A DNA stretch of 54,892 bases. Origin: Thermoanaerobaculum sp. Its GTDB lineage: Bacteria > Acidobacteriota > Thermoanaerobaculia > Multivoradales > UBA5704. This document shows positions 8,038 to 16,684 of the stretch, piece after piece. The stretch's first letter is position 1. Every line of letters starts with the position of its first letter. Below the pieces are notes generated by a model. It saw only the letters and a list, made by a program, of their open reading frames with translations, made no database searches and was not told where the DNA came from. Location of the stretch: assembly GCA_021154885.1 (NCBI GenBank), contig JAJKHS010000012.1, forward strand, positions 1 to 54,892, written 5' to 3'. A program made the position numbers and the translations under genes.

Positions 8038-9273
8038 ATGAGCAGCCGAGAACGACCGGAAGGCGAGGTCTCGGCCACAGCGGCGGAGTTCCAAGAGGAC
8101 GATGGCCTCGGGGTGGGTTCGGCGTCCGGGCCATTCACCCGTTTCGTGAGGGAATGGGAGCCAAGCCGTGAGCCCGAGCCGGCTTTGGCTGCGGCGATGT
8201 GGGCGGCGTTCGGAAGGGCCGTTCGCCAAGAGCTGCGCCGCCGGTCGCTGAGCCAGGGCTTGCCGCAGTGGCTGGGGATCTACGGCTTCCGCGGCTGGTG
8301 GGAGGTGACCGGCCGGGGTGGGCCGTTCGAGGATCTCCTGGCCGAGGCCTATCGCTACGTCTTCGTCGAGCGCTTTCCAGCCCTGAAGGCGCAGACGCTC
8401 GCCAAGGCCAACATCGAGGGCGTGGTCCTCGCCTCGATCCGCAACTTCCTGCACGACCTCCAGCGCCTGCACGACCGTCTCGGCTCCCGTCTCTTCGAGG
8501 TGCTATCCCTCGCGGTGCGTCACGCGGTGGCGAGCGGGGAGCTCACGGTGGTGGCCGGCTCCGCGAAAATCGGAAACTCTACGGTCCTGGCGGCCGGCGA
8601 GCGGGCGCCGTCCGCCGACCTGGCCAAACCGGAAACGCTCGTCCCGATCGTTCAGCGGTGGAACGACGAGTTGCTGCCGGATCTGGTAACGGCTACTCGG
8701 GCCGACAAGCAACGGCTCGTCGAGGAGCTGGCAAGGCGCCTCGCCGAGCTGGAGCTCGCGGGGGTCGCGGCCTTCCGCTTCGGGGATTTGATCCTACCGC
8801 TTAGAGCGGACGTGCGCCGGCGCTGGGCGGCACTGCTCGCGCCTGCCGAGGATCCACCGCCAGACGACGAGGACGCGCGCGGCTTTCGTCGCCTGCGGCG
8901 CAGCTTCGAGCCGGCCTTCGAGACCCAAGTGATCGCGGCGGATCGGTTCGCCAAGCTGATCGACTGTGTCGACGGCGCCATTGAGGCGAGTCCGGCGTCC
9001 AGGCGCACTCGTGGCTATCTGCGCCGGGTTCTCCTGTTCCTGCGCGCCTTTGCGACCGAGGAAGGCGAGACCCTGGAGAAGGGAAGCGGAGGAGACGAGG
9101 ATCAGCTACCCTCCTTTCGTCGTCTGGCCGAGCACCTCAAGATCCCGCGAGAGCGCTTGGGCGAGCTGATCGGCACTTTGAAGAGTTTCTTGGAGGGGTG
9201 CCGTGAGCGGCTGGATGGCGAGCTCGCCCGCGTTCGTGCGAGCTCACGAGGGCCTAAGGAGGCGCCGTCATGA
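8038..9273 (+). CDS. Locus A regulator, possibly a divergent sigma-like factor
   Basis: The 411-residue protein starts at ATG 8038 after TGGAGGGG; an upstream TTG at 8020 has no such site. It is cytosolic and mostly helical. Residues 96-150 (FEDLLAEAYRYVFVERF, then IEGVVLASIRNFLHDLQRLHD) recall sigma-70 region 2, and residues 355-385 (LPSFRRLAEHLKIPRERL) recall a region 4 helix-turn-helix. It is clearly homologous to the decayed gene at 16685-17874. Its stop overlaps the next start (ATGA), so it is coupled to a membrane coiled-coil protein. In locus C the corresponding position is held by a true ECF sigma factor. The sigma-like role is inference from pattern and position; I do not recognise a named family. 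Confidence 0.8.
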   Translation: MSSRERPEGEVSATAAEFQEDDGLGVGSASGPFTRFVREWEPSREPEPALAAAMWAAFGRAVRQELRRRSLSQGLPQWLGIYGFRGWWEVTGRGGPFEDLLAEAYRYVFVERFPALKAQTLAKANIEGVVLASIRNFLHDLQRLHDRLGSRLFEVLSLAVRHAVASGELTVVAGSAKIGNSTVLAAGERAPSADLAKPETLVPIVQRWNDELLPDLVTATRADKQRLVEELARRLAELELAGVAAFRFGDLILPLRADVRRRWAALLAPAEDPPPDDEDARGFRRLRRSFEPAFETQVIAADRFAKLIDCVDGAIEASPASRRTRGYLRRVLLFLRAFATEEGETLEKGSGGDEDQLPSFRRLAEHLKIPRERLGELIGTLKSFLEGCRERLDGELARVRASSRGPKEAPS

Positions 9274-10523
9274 CGGACGAGTCGATGCCGTCGGGCCTCT
9301 GGCAGGAGACTCGGCAAGCAGCGGCAGCCTGGGAGCACGCTCAGAGCTCTCGCGGCGACGAGCCGGCCAGTTCCGGCCCCATCGCCACCGGTCAGGTGCT
9401 GACCCTCCCCGAGCTTGGCGAGCCGCGCCTGGCCTGGGCAGCGTTGCGCCGGGAGGAGGGGAAGAGCGAGCGGCGACTGCTGGCTCCGGCCGACGTCAAC
9501 CCGCTGGTGGGCTCCGGCGACGTCGCGGTCACCGGGCCCGAGGTCGGCTCGCTCACCCTGCGCTGCCGTTTCGCGGTCTGGGCGAGCGATCGAGACCTCG
9601 GCGCGACCACTCTCCTCGGCACCCTGCCGCCGGAGGCGCTGGCCCGCGCCGACTCCCGATGGCAGGCCGTCGCGGCGGGCCGTTCGGCCGGCACTTTCAG
9701 CGAACAGGAGACCGAGGAAGACCCCGAGTATCAGGACTGGATCGAAGATGTCGTGCGGCCCGCCGCCGGCAAGCTCGAAGCGCGGGTCGGCGCCACGGCT
9801 CCGAGCCGGCGCTCAGCGCTTCCCTTCCCCACACAGCGCCCGGCTGAGACGCTTCCCTCCCCGCGGCGCGGGGTCTGGATGCGCTGGGCGGCCGTCCTCG
9901 CCTTCGTGGCGCTCGGCGCCGGCAGCGGCTTCCTCTGGTGGCGGCAGGGGCAGGAGATCGCCGGCTTGCGGGCCGCGGTGGCGGCCAGCGAGGCATTGCA
10001 CCGCCAGGAGATCGCGAAGCTGGAGGCCCGCCGAGCGGATCTCGAGGCGCAGTACCAGGCGCGGCTCCAGAAGGCCGGAGAGGATCGGGCGCGACTCGAA
10101 TCCGAGCACCGGGAACAGATGGCGGAGCTCGAAGCGAAGCTCGCGAAGCTGCGGCAGATGACCGACGTCAAAAACCCAATGCTTGCGACTCTCGATCCTG
10201 CTGACGTCCAACGGGGAACGAAAAAACTCACGGTCGGCCCGGAAGTCAGCCACTTGGTGCTGGTGCTCCCGGTGAACGATCCGGCCGGGACGGAGCTCCA
10301 GGTCGAAATTTCCGAACGGAGCTCGGGCAAGCAGGTTTTCGTCCAGAAGGGCCTCTGGGCGGACGTCCGTGGCGAGGTGTGGCTGGGTCTTCCGGCCTTG
10401 CTCGTGCCGCCGGGCGACTATCGCGTGCGCCTGTTTCGCAAGGAAGGCGGGAAATTGCACCTGGTCCGCGAGCACCTGATCGAAATCGTCGCAGGAGCCA
10501 AGATTCGGCCGCCGCGTGAGTAG
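9270..10523 (+). CDS. Locus A membrane coiled-coil protein, putative anti-sigma-like partner
   Basis: The 417-residue protein has an AAGGAGG ribosome-binding site and overlaps the upstream gene by ATGA. It has a long soluble N-terminal part (1-200), one membrane helix (203-224), a coiled coil (227-298) and a C-terminal beta domain (about 318-408). That domain contains LVPPGDYRVRLF. The order TM, coiled coil, beta domain with PPGDY is the same as in the zinc-finger anti-sigma protein at 36440-37243 and in the gene remnant of locus B. No HxxxCxxC zinc finger is present here. Its role as a membrane tether of the regulator is inference. The stop lies seven bases from the stop of the convergent CHAT gene. 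Confidence 0.8.
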   Translation: MTDESMPSGLWQETRQAAAAWEHAQSSRGDEPASSGPIATGQVLTLPELGEPRLAWAALRREEGKSERRLLAPADVNPLVGSGDVAVTGPEVGSLTLRCRFAVWASDRDLGATTLLGTLPPEALARADSRWQAVAAGRSAGTFSEQETEEDPEYQDWIEDVVRPAAGKLEARVGATAPSRRSALPFPTQRPAETLPSPRRGVWMRWAAVLAFVALGAGSGFLWWRQGQEIAGLRAAVAASEALHRQEIAKLEARRADLEAQYQARLQKAGEDRARLESEHREQMAELEAKLAKLRQMTDVKNPMLATLDPADVQRGTKKLTVGPEVSHLVLVLPVNDPAGTELQVEISERSSGKQVFVQKGLWADVRGEVWLGLPALLVPPGDYRVRLFRKEGGKLHLVREHLIEIVAGAKIRPPRE

Positions 10524-10529
10524 GGGCAC

Positions 10530-13500
10530 TCACTGCCAGTCGCCGAACACCTCGAATGCAGCCCAGACGAAATCCTTCGAAAAATCCTTTTCGCGCCTTT
10601 CTTCGTGCGGGTCTCGGACCCAGGGGATCTGAGCGACGATCTCGATCTGAGCTTCCCGCAGGGCATCTGCCGCCGCTGCTCCGTTCTTGAGGTGGCGATA
10701 GAAGCGCGTCATGAGATCCGCAGAGCCCTCGTCCGCCACCTGCCAAAGCGACGCCACAACGGCTCTCGCGCCCGCAAACTGGAACGCCCTCGTAAGGCTG
10801 AGCAGGCCCTCTCCGCCGAGCTCCTTGCCTCGCCCGCTGTCGCAGGCGGAGAGCACCACGAGATCGGCATCCAACCGCACTCGCTCGAAGATCTCCCAGG
10901 CCTGAAGGAAGCCGTCCTCTGCATGCTCATCCGTGGGATCCGGGGTCGCGAGCACGAGGCCCGAGTTCATGGGAAAGCGCTCGTCGGCAAAGCCATGCGT
11001 CGCGAAATGGACGATCCGCGTACCCCTGGGGAGACTCTTTGCACGTTCCTCCGTCGCTTCTGAACCGAGAAAGGCCGCAACCTGCCCGGGAAAAATCTGC
11101 GCAATGCTCTCAACCTCGCGGCGAGAGAATGGGAGGGGAGAGGGCTCCAGACCCTGGCGCAGAGCGCCTGCCAGCCGCGCTCCGGCAAGCGGAGGCGGCT
11201 CAGGATCGAGCACGGTGGGCCGAAAAACAGGATCGCCGAAGGCGGCAATCGGTAGCGCCGGGCTCCCGAGCGCAGCCGGTTCTCCTTTCGAATCCGGGTC
11301 GAGTCTTCCGCGCGAGTGTTTCAGCTCGGCCCAGACGGTCGCCGAGAGAGCGACCGCGAAGGGCTTCCACTCCACGAAGAACTGCCAGTTCCGATCCTTT
11401 GGCGGGTCTTGGGCCGGCAGCTCGCGAACCAAGGCTGCCCAGGGCACGGCATGGAGCGGACCATCCGGCAGAATCAGAATTCGGCTGGCGCCATCGAGGA
11501 GCGGCTCCACCAGTTGCAGGAGGGATCGGTAGAGCTGGCGCAGGGGCTTCAGGGCTGCCTGACCGCCGAAGACGAGCCGGTTCTCCGTGACGGCGCGAAA
11601 GCCTTCGACCTCTCGCTGGAGATCGCCTGCCCCTACCGGGAGACTGAAAGCCACGACACGTCCATCCTCAGAGAGCACGAAGACCTGAGTGGCCGTTTCG
11701 CCGGCTTGGTAGGCGAGGACTTTCATTCCGGGATCCAGCTCATGGGCGATCTCGCCAGCGAGCAGGGGGTGAGGAAAATGCAAGGCCGTTGGCCGGGGAC
11801 CCAGCTTGCGGACGCGTTCGGAGATGGCGTCCAACTGCTCGCGTAGGATCGGAAGCTTGCGCCAGGCTTCCTCCGCGGAGTCCTGCTGGCCAGGGGCCGA
11901 GATCGAGTTGAGAGATGCAAGTGCTTTCCGGAACTGGCGTCCTACCCGTCGCCTTTCTTCCTCCAGCTCAGCCGGAATTCCATCGGAGACACTGAGATCG
12001 CGCGCTGCGAGCAGGCTGAGGAAGCCCTGGGCGCGAGCGGATTCCTGGATGTTGAAAGCCTCTTCGTTCCGGCCGAGCTCCAACTCGACGGCAGCGGCGT
12101 CGAAGTAGACCCTGCGCCGGAGAGAGCGGAACTCTGCCTTCACGTCCTCCGAGCCTCCCAGCCTCCCAACCTGTGCCTCCAGGGCCCGGATCGCCTCGTG
12201 GAGGCGGCTGGAAGCTTGCTTCAAGTCGCCCGTGCGCCAAGCGATACGGCCGAGGCCTGCCAGAGTATGGGCTTCGCCATCGCTCCCGGGGCCCACACGC
12301 CGATAGATCGCGAGAGCTTTCTTATGGTTGACGAGAGCACCCGCCCAGTTCCCTCGCCGGGTTTCCACCTCGGCCAGGCCACTCCAACTGTGGGCCGTCC
12401 AGGGGCGCTTCGGGGCGACCTGGGAGAACTTGACGAGGGCACGTCGATAGGACACCTCGGCGCGACCGAGCTCGCCCAAGGCCAAAGCCGCATCTCCCAA
12501 ATCATTGAGGACTGCGGCGACCATGGGGTGTCGGGGAAAAACCCTTTGAAGAATAGCCAGCGCTTGTTCAAAGAGAGCCCGCGCTTCCGTCCACCGGCCT
12601 TGGTCGAGCTTTAGACGCCCGAGCCGGATGAGCGTCGTAGCCACGGACTCGCCGTTTGGCACCAGCCGCTGCCGAATGTCCAGCGCCCTCTCGAAATGAC
12701 GTGCCGCCACCTCCAGGTCTCCTCTAAGCAAATAGATGTCTCCCAAGCCCTCCAACTTGAAGGCCATCCAGAAGCTGTTCGGGTTGAGATTTTCCTGAAT
12801 CGCCACCGCTTGCTTGAGAAATTGCTCCGCACCCTCGAGATCGGAACGTTCGGCTGCAATGAAGGCCTGAGAATGAAGGCTGTCCGCCTCGAGGAAGCTC
12901 CTCGGGGCCCACCGTGCTCGGAGGGCGAGCGCCTGATCAAACCCCATCTTGGCTCCATCCAGGTTGCCCAGATTCACTTCTTGAGAGGCGATCTGATGCA
13001 GGCTCCGGGCAAGGCCAAGGCTGTCGGGCTCCATCGCCTGCCGAATCGCGAGCCCAGCCCGATAGCAATCCTCTGCTTCGCAGAAACGGCCCCGGTACTC
13101 GAGACTTTTGCCAAGAGCTTCCCAGAGAAATACCCGAGTCCGATCGTCCTGGGCCCATCTGGATGCTTCTTGAAAGGCCTCGTGGGCTCGCGGCCAGTTG
13201 CCAACCTCGCCCCAGATCTCACCGATACGCAGCAGCAGCCAGCACCGCACGAGATCGCCCTGCTGAGGCGGGACCTGCGCAACCAACCGGCGCCAGACGG
13301 CGATTCCTGCGCTCAGCTTTCGCCGCCGAATCTGGAGTTGGCCCTGCTCGTAGAGTGCAGCGTTCCGAGACGTAAGGATCGGGCGAGCTCGCGACCGGCC
13401 GCGCCTCTCGGAATTGAAATGGACGTTCCACTCACCCGCGGCAACGTGCCACTCCCTGGGCTCACCGTTTCTTTCGCCGTACAGGACCACCGATCCCCGG

Positions 13501-13772
13501 TACGCCTGCTCGACCTCGAGCCACATCCAGTCGAAAGGGGAAGCGAGCACACCCTGCGCCGCCTCCGGATTCGCGGGAGGTGAAGCCAGCCTTTCCCATC
13601 GGTGAAGCACGTCCCCAACCCGCAGACCTGCCTTCTCGATCTGTGAGCCGGGCGCGACCTCGTCCACGACGATGCCGCTGAGCTCCGCTGTGCCCTCTGA
13701 CGCGGGGCCGCGGGCTGAGAGGGCGGCCGCCTGAGCCAGAAGGCCGATCAAGACCCAACATTTGGAATGCAT
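10530..13772 (-). CDS. Secreted PDZ-TPR-CHAT caspase-like protein
   Basis: The 1080-residue protein begins with a signal peptide (1-21) and a PDZ-like domain (about 30-105; VVDEVAPGSQIEKAGLRVGD). Some ten TPRs cover 140-560, followed by a CHAT peptidase domain (about 660-1080). The catalytic dyad is intact: His926 in HFATHG and Cys977 in SACDSG. The end FEVFGDWQ is typical of CHAT proteins. CHAT proteins are separase/caspase-related peptidases usually activated through their TPR part. The signal peptide suggests export, which is unusual for a peptidase acting on regulators. It faces the regulator/membrane-protein pair tail to tail. The substrate is unknown; the membrane coiled-coil neighbour is a candidate. 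Confidence 0.9.
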   Translation of the reverse strand: MHSKCWVLIGLLAQAAALSARGPASEGTAELSGIVVDEVAPGSQIEKAGLRVGDVLHRWERLASPPANPEAAQGVLASPFDWMWLEVEQAYRGSVVLYGERNGEPREWHVAAGEWNVHFNSERRGRSRARPILTSRNAALYEQGQLQIRRRKLSAGIAVWRRLVAQVPPQQGDLVRCWLLLRIGEIWGEVGNWPRAHEAFQEASRWAQDDRTRVFLWEALGKSLEYRGRFCEAEDCYRAGLAIRQAMEPDSLGLARSLHQIASQEVNLGNLDGAKMGFDQALALRARWAPRSFLEADSLHSQAFIAAERSDLEGAEQFLKQAVAIQENLNPNSFWMAFKLEGLGDIYLLRGDLEVAARHFERALDIRQRLVPNGESVATTLIRLGRLKLDQGRWTEARALFEQALAILQRVFPRHPMVAAVLNDLGDAALALGELGRAEVSYRRALVKFSQVAPKRPWTAHSWSGLAEVETRRGNWAGALVNHKKALAIYRRVGPGSDGEAHTLAGLGRIAWRTGDLKQASSRLHEAIRALEAQVGRLGGSEDVKAEFRSLRRRVYFDAAAVELELGRNEEAFNIQESARAQGFLSLLAARDLSVSDGIPAELEEERRRVGRQFRKALASLNSISAPGQQDSAEEAWRKLPILREQLDAISERVRKLGPRPTALHFPHPLLAGEIAHELDPGMKVLAYQAGETATQVFVLSEDGRVVAFSLPVGAGDLQREVEGFRAVTENRLVFGGQAALKPLRQLYRSLLQLVEPLLDGASRILILPDGPLHAVPWAALVRELPAQDPPKDRNWQFFVEWKPFAVALSATVWAELKHSRGRLDPDSKGEPAALGSPALPIAAFGDPVFRPTVLDPEPPPLAGARLAGALRQGLEPSPLPFSRREVESIAQIFPGQVAAFLGSEATEERAKSLPRGTRIVHFATHGFADERFPMNSGLVLATPDPTDEHAEDGFLQAWEIFERVRLDADLVVLSACDSGRGKELGGEGLLSLTRAFQFAGARAVVASLWQVADEGSADLMTRFYRHLKNGAAAADALREAQIEIVAQIPWVRDPHEERREKDFSKDFVWAAFEVFGDWQ

Positions 13773-14052
13773 AGGACTCGAGGCTTCTCTCTCCCGCTTG
13801 TAGGAAACTTCCCAGGGCCGGCATCAGACAACTTACCACAAGCCCTGGCTGGCCAGCAAGCCGGGCCATGGTCCCTAAGCTCGAAGAATCTCGCGTCAAT
13901 GAATAGGCCAGATGGGCGGCAGGGATGACGAGGCAGGTAGTAAGACCTCGCCGTTGCTCTGTACGGAATGGGATCAGCCCATAATCCTCTCCGCCGGCTG
14001 GCGACGAGAAATATCTGTTAACTATGGAACAAGAAAGAAAACGAGGTGCAAG

Positions 14053-14892
14053 ATGTCAAAAGTTACCTTGCGGGCGATCGCGGCGCCCGTAGTATTAGGT
14101 CTTTTGCTCATGGCGGTTTATGCTGCTTCAGCTCAAGAACAAGCTGATTTCCAGGAAAAGACGGCTACTCAGCCTAAAGTGATCCTAGAACCCGTAACAG
14201 GCTACGCATCAACCTACACAACTACTGTTCACCTGATGAACGGCGCACACCTCAAGCCAATTCTGGGTACGGGACCTCAAGATCTTGGCACTAATGGATG
14301 CCGTGGATGGGTCAATCGTTTTGAAGCTCTGAACGTCGCCGGTTTCACTCAGAAAAGCGCTGCAAGCGCAGCTTTCGTGGTCGTTTCTGGTAGCTTTCAT
14401 GACGATAACGGACGTCCCGCTTTTCCGCTACGAATCAACGCCTGGAGGGCAACCTATGGGTTTGCTTGCAGTGCTGCTGAAGGAATAAACGATCTTCTCA
14501 TGTTGCAGATTCGTGACCAGGAGAAAAGGGCCTACATCAGTTCATTTACCTTGGCAGCGTTCAACAGTACCAGCCTTGCCCCAGATGTGGTTCTTGGCCT
14601 AAAACCTAGCTTTCCTAAAAGCCCCACTACGAGACTTGGCCGAAACTACGTAGGGCTAACCAATCCTTTCAACCAGGGGTTTGGAACCGTCATCTTTCTT
14701 ACGTCTGCGAGCTTGACCCAGGCAGAAGCAGTGAACATTCTCAAAGCTAAGGGTTGCCCTGAGGATCAAATCATGCAGCTAGATGGCTCTACCGTGGCCC
14801 AACTCTCCAAGAAAAACGCTAATGGCACCTGGAGCCACCTGATCACCTCAGCAACCAGAAAAATGCCCCAAGCCTTCGTGATCGAAGGTTGA
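14053..14892 (+). CDS. Secreted phosphodiester-glycosidase-like (NAGPA-like) protein
   Basis: The 279-residue protein starts at ATG 14053 after GAGGTG and has a signal peptide (about 1-27, AYAASAQ). Segments AAFVVVSGSFHDDNGRPAF and IMQLDGSTVAQL resemble the NAGPA/phosphodiester glycosidase fold, which removes sugar phosphodiesters. The usual double glycine of the DGG motif is absent (DGS here), so the call is tentative. The gene has visibly lower GC content and different codon use from its neighbours, suggesting recent acquisition. It stands alone, 280 bases from the CHAT gene start. Confidence 0.55.
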   Translation: MSKVTLRAIAAPVVLGLLLMAVYAASAQEQADFQEKTATQPKVILEPVTGYASTYTTTVHLMNGAHLKPILGTGPQDLGTNGCRGWVNRFEALNVAGFTQKSAASAAFVVVSGSFHDDNGRPAFPLRINAWRATYGFACSAAEGINDLLMLQIRDQEKRAYISSFTLAAFNSTSLAPDVVLGLKPSFPKSPTTRLGRNYVGLTNPFNQGFGTVIFLTSASLTQAEAVNILKAKGCPEDQIMQLDGSTVAQLSKKNANGTWSHLITSATRKMPQAFVIEG

Positions 14893-15006
14893 CACGCCTT
14901 CCACAAGCACCTCTGGCGAGCGCCGACCGTACGTTTAGCAAAGCTCCAGATCCGCGCCGAGGAGGCCGGGCAGAGAGGTTGAGATGAATTACTACGAATC
15001 GCGGCC

Positions 15007-15936
15007 TTGATCGGACTTTTAGTCGGAGTCGTGGCGGGTTGCGTTTCGCTCCGGAACCGGATGGAAGAGAGGAGTCTCTACGCCGATTTCCAGGACCTTC
15101 TCAAGCCCGAGGCCGACGCTTGCTACAACGACCTCTCGCTGAGGAGGCGCCTCGCCACCGCCCGCCGAGCCAAACCCTCCGCCGACGCGCTACGCGGTAC
15201 GGGCCGGACCGCCTTCGCCACCGACCTGCAGCCGGCTGCGGACCATGAGGACGCGTACGATTTAGTACGATTTCTTCTATCAGCTCCAGGTACGAGACTC
15301 GGAGTTGGTCGGTGTGTCGTGCGCGATCCTCTCGGGGACCCTGCGGGCTCGTGCCAGTCCTTCTCCCACGTCGTGCCTGAGAAGCTTCGCGAGGCCGCCG
15401 GGAACGGGCTGCCGCCGAGGAGGACGCAGAACGTCTCCCTCAATCTGCACCTCGCCAGCCCGGCCCACGCAGCGAGCCCCGGCAGGGTCCGACTCGCCCT
15501 GGGCACCACGACGGGCTTTCAGGCCGAGGGCCAGGTGTCGATCGACAACCAAGACGTCCGGGTCACGGAAGCGGCGCTCCTCGTCCCCGATCCTCTCCAT
15601 CCCGAGAGCGAGGTGACCCCGGTCAGCATTCCGGACTTCTCGCCTCGCACCGCGCTCACGATCCAATCAGTCCAATCCAGCTATCCCTTTCATGTGGTCT
15701 ACGACATGCCCGCGGTTCTCGCTCCTTTTTTCGAAGAGAACGAGGGGAAGCTCGCGCTCATCGACGGCCAGGCCGCCGTCCGAATTGACCTCCTCCATCC
15801 CGGCTATCACCTGGAGGGGGAGCATTCCCGGAGTCGAATCCCTTGCGCTGCTGGGGCGGCGACTCGGGCCCGCGGACGGACATTGAGGTTCAGTCTCCTG
15901 GAGCCGCCGCCCGCGCCCCCTACTCCTCCGCTTTGA
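15007..15936 (+). CDS. Predicted lipoprotein of unknown function; 5' end probably frameshifted
   Basis: The open frame gives 309 residues. From TTG 15007 it reads LIGLLVGVVAGC, a lipobox-like signal with Cys12. A better start, ATG 14984 with GAGAGG upstream, is out of frame by one base. A single-base change near codon 2 would give a classic lipoprotein signal in which ATG is followed by LLRIAALIGLLVGVVAGC. I therefore suspect a frameshift or sequencing error at about 14987-14990. The rest is soluble and mostly beta, with a proline-rich tail (PPPAPPTPPL). I recognise no family. Confidence 0.6.
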   Translation: MIGLLVGVVAGCVSLRNRMEERSLYADFQDLLKPEADACYNDLSLRRRLATARRAKPSADALRGTGRTAFATDLQPAADHEDAYDLVRFLLSAPGTRLGVGRCVVRDPLGDPAGSCQSFSHVVPEKLREAAGNGLPPRRTQNVSLNLHLASPAHAASPGRVRLALGTTTGFQAEGQVSIDNQDVRVTEAALLVPDPLHPESEVTPVSIPDFSPRTALTIQSVQSSYPFHVVYDMPAVLAPFFEENEGKLALIDGQAAVRIDLLHPGYHLEGEHSRSRIPCAAGAATRARGRTLRFSLLEPPPAPPTPPL

Positions 15937-16320
15937 TCCGCATCTAAAACTCCCCCGCAGCTACGCCTTGCCGTCGCGCAGGCCGTAGAGGCGAAGGCGG
16001 TGATCCCCGGCTCGCCGGGAAATCGCGTCTCCCTCCAGACAACGGGACCAGCCGAGGGGACCTGATCGTCCCCAGTGGCGCCAATTCTCCAAGGCGGTTC
16101 CTGCCCGCAAGCAGGGACCGCCCTTTTTGTCAGGAGACTCCGCGGCTCGGGCGAGCGGCTCCCCGCTCCAGGCAGGGATCTCCCAGGACGAAAAATCCCT
16201 CCTTCCCGCTGGGATCGTGAGGCTTCCCTGACGCGGAGCGGCCTGGCCCCGGCGAGACTGGGGCTCCTCCCGAGTGATCGGCGATGTCCCCCCAGCGGAA
16301 AGGAGTCATTCCCGAACAGA
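15937..16320. other. Intergenic stretch before the minisatellite
   Basis: I see no convincing gene in these 384 bases. All open frames continue into the 21-bp repeat array and have repeat-driven or antisense composition. No strong hairpin or ribosome-binding site stands out. Confidence 0.5.
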
Positions 16321-16614
16321 GGGCAGCGTTGGCCCCGATCGGGGCAGCCTTGGCCCTCATCGGGGCAGCCATGGCCCAAGTGAGGGCAACCATGGCCCAA
16401 GTGAGGGCAGCCATGGCCCAACTGAGGGCAGCCGTGGCCCCGATGAGGGCAGCTCTGGCCCCGATGAGGGCAGCCGTGGCCCCAATGAGGGCAGCCATGG
16501 CCCAAGTGAGGGCAACGGTGGCCTAAGTGAGGGTAGCCATGGCCCAAGTGAGGGCAGCCGCGGCCCAGGTGAGGGCCAACGCTGCCCCGGTCGGGGCCAA
16601 CGCTGCCCTGTCTT
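16321..16614. repeat. 21-bp minisatellite, 14 tandem units
   Basis: Fourteen exact-length units run head to tail with consensus GGGCAGCCATGGCCCAAGTG plus A. Units differ by a few substitutions and none by length. Because 21 is a multiple of three, every frame repeats as a heptad: one plus-strand frame reads AAMAQVR, broken by TAA in unit 10; another reads GPSEGSH and stays open. The last two units diverge (GGGCCAACGCTGCCC). The array lies between a lipoprotein gene and the decayed locus B. No ribosome-binding site or signal peptide makes any of the frames a convincing gene. Confidence 0.9.
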
Positions 16615-16684
16615 CGGGGGAGACGCAAAATCTCTCGCGCTCAGCAGCCGAGCGGCCGGGTCAGGCCGGTCGGATCAGCCGGCT

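Noticed and set aside
16321-16614. CRISPR array
   Set aside because: The units abut without spacers and vary in sequence; no cas gene is present. It is a tandem minisatellite.
15807-16628. 273-codon minus-strand frame rich in GHGCPHL repeats
   Set aside because: It is produced by the minisatellite; repeated Cys/His heptads follow from the 21-bp period and there is no start signal.
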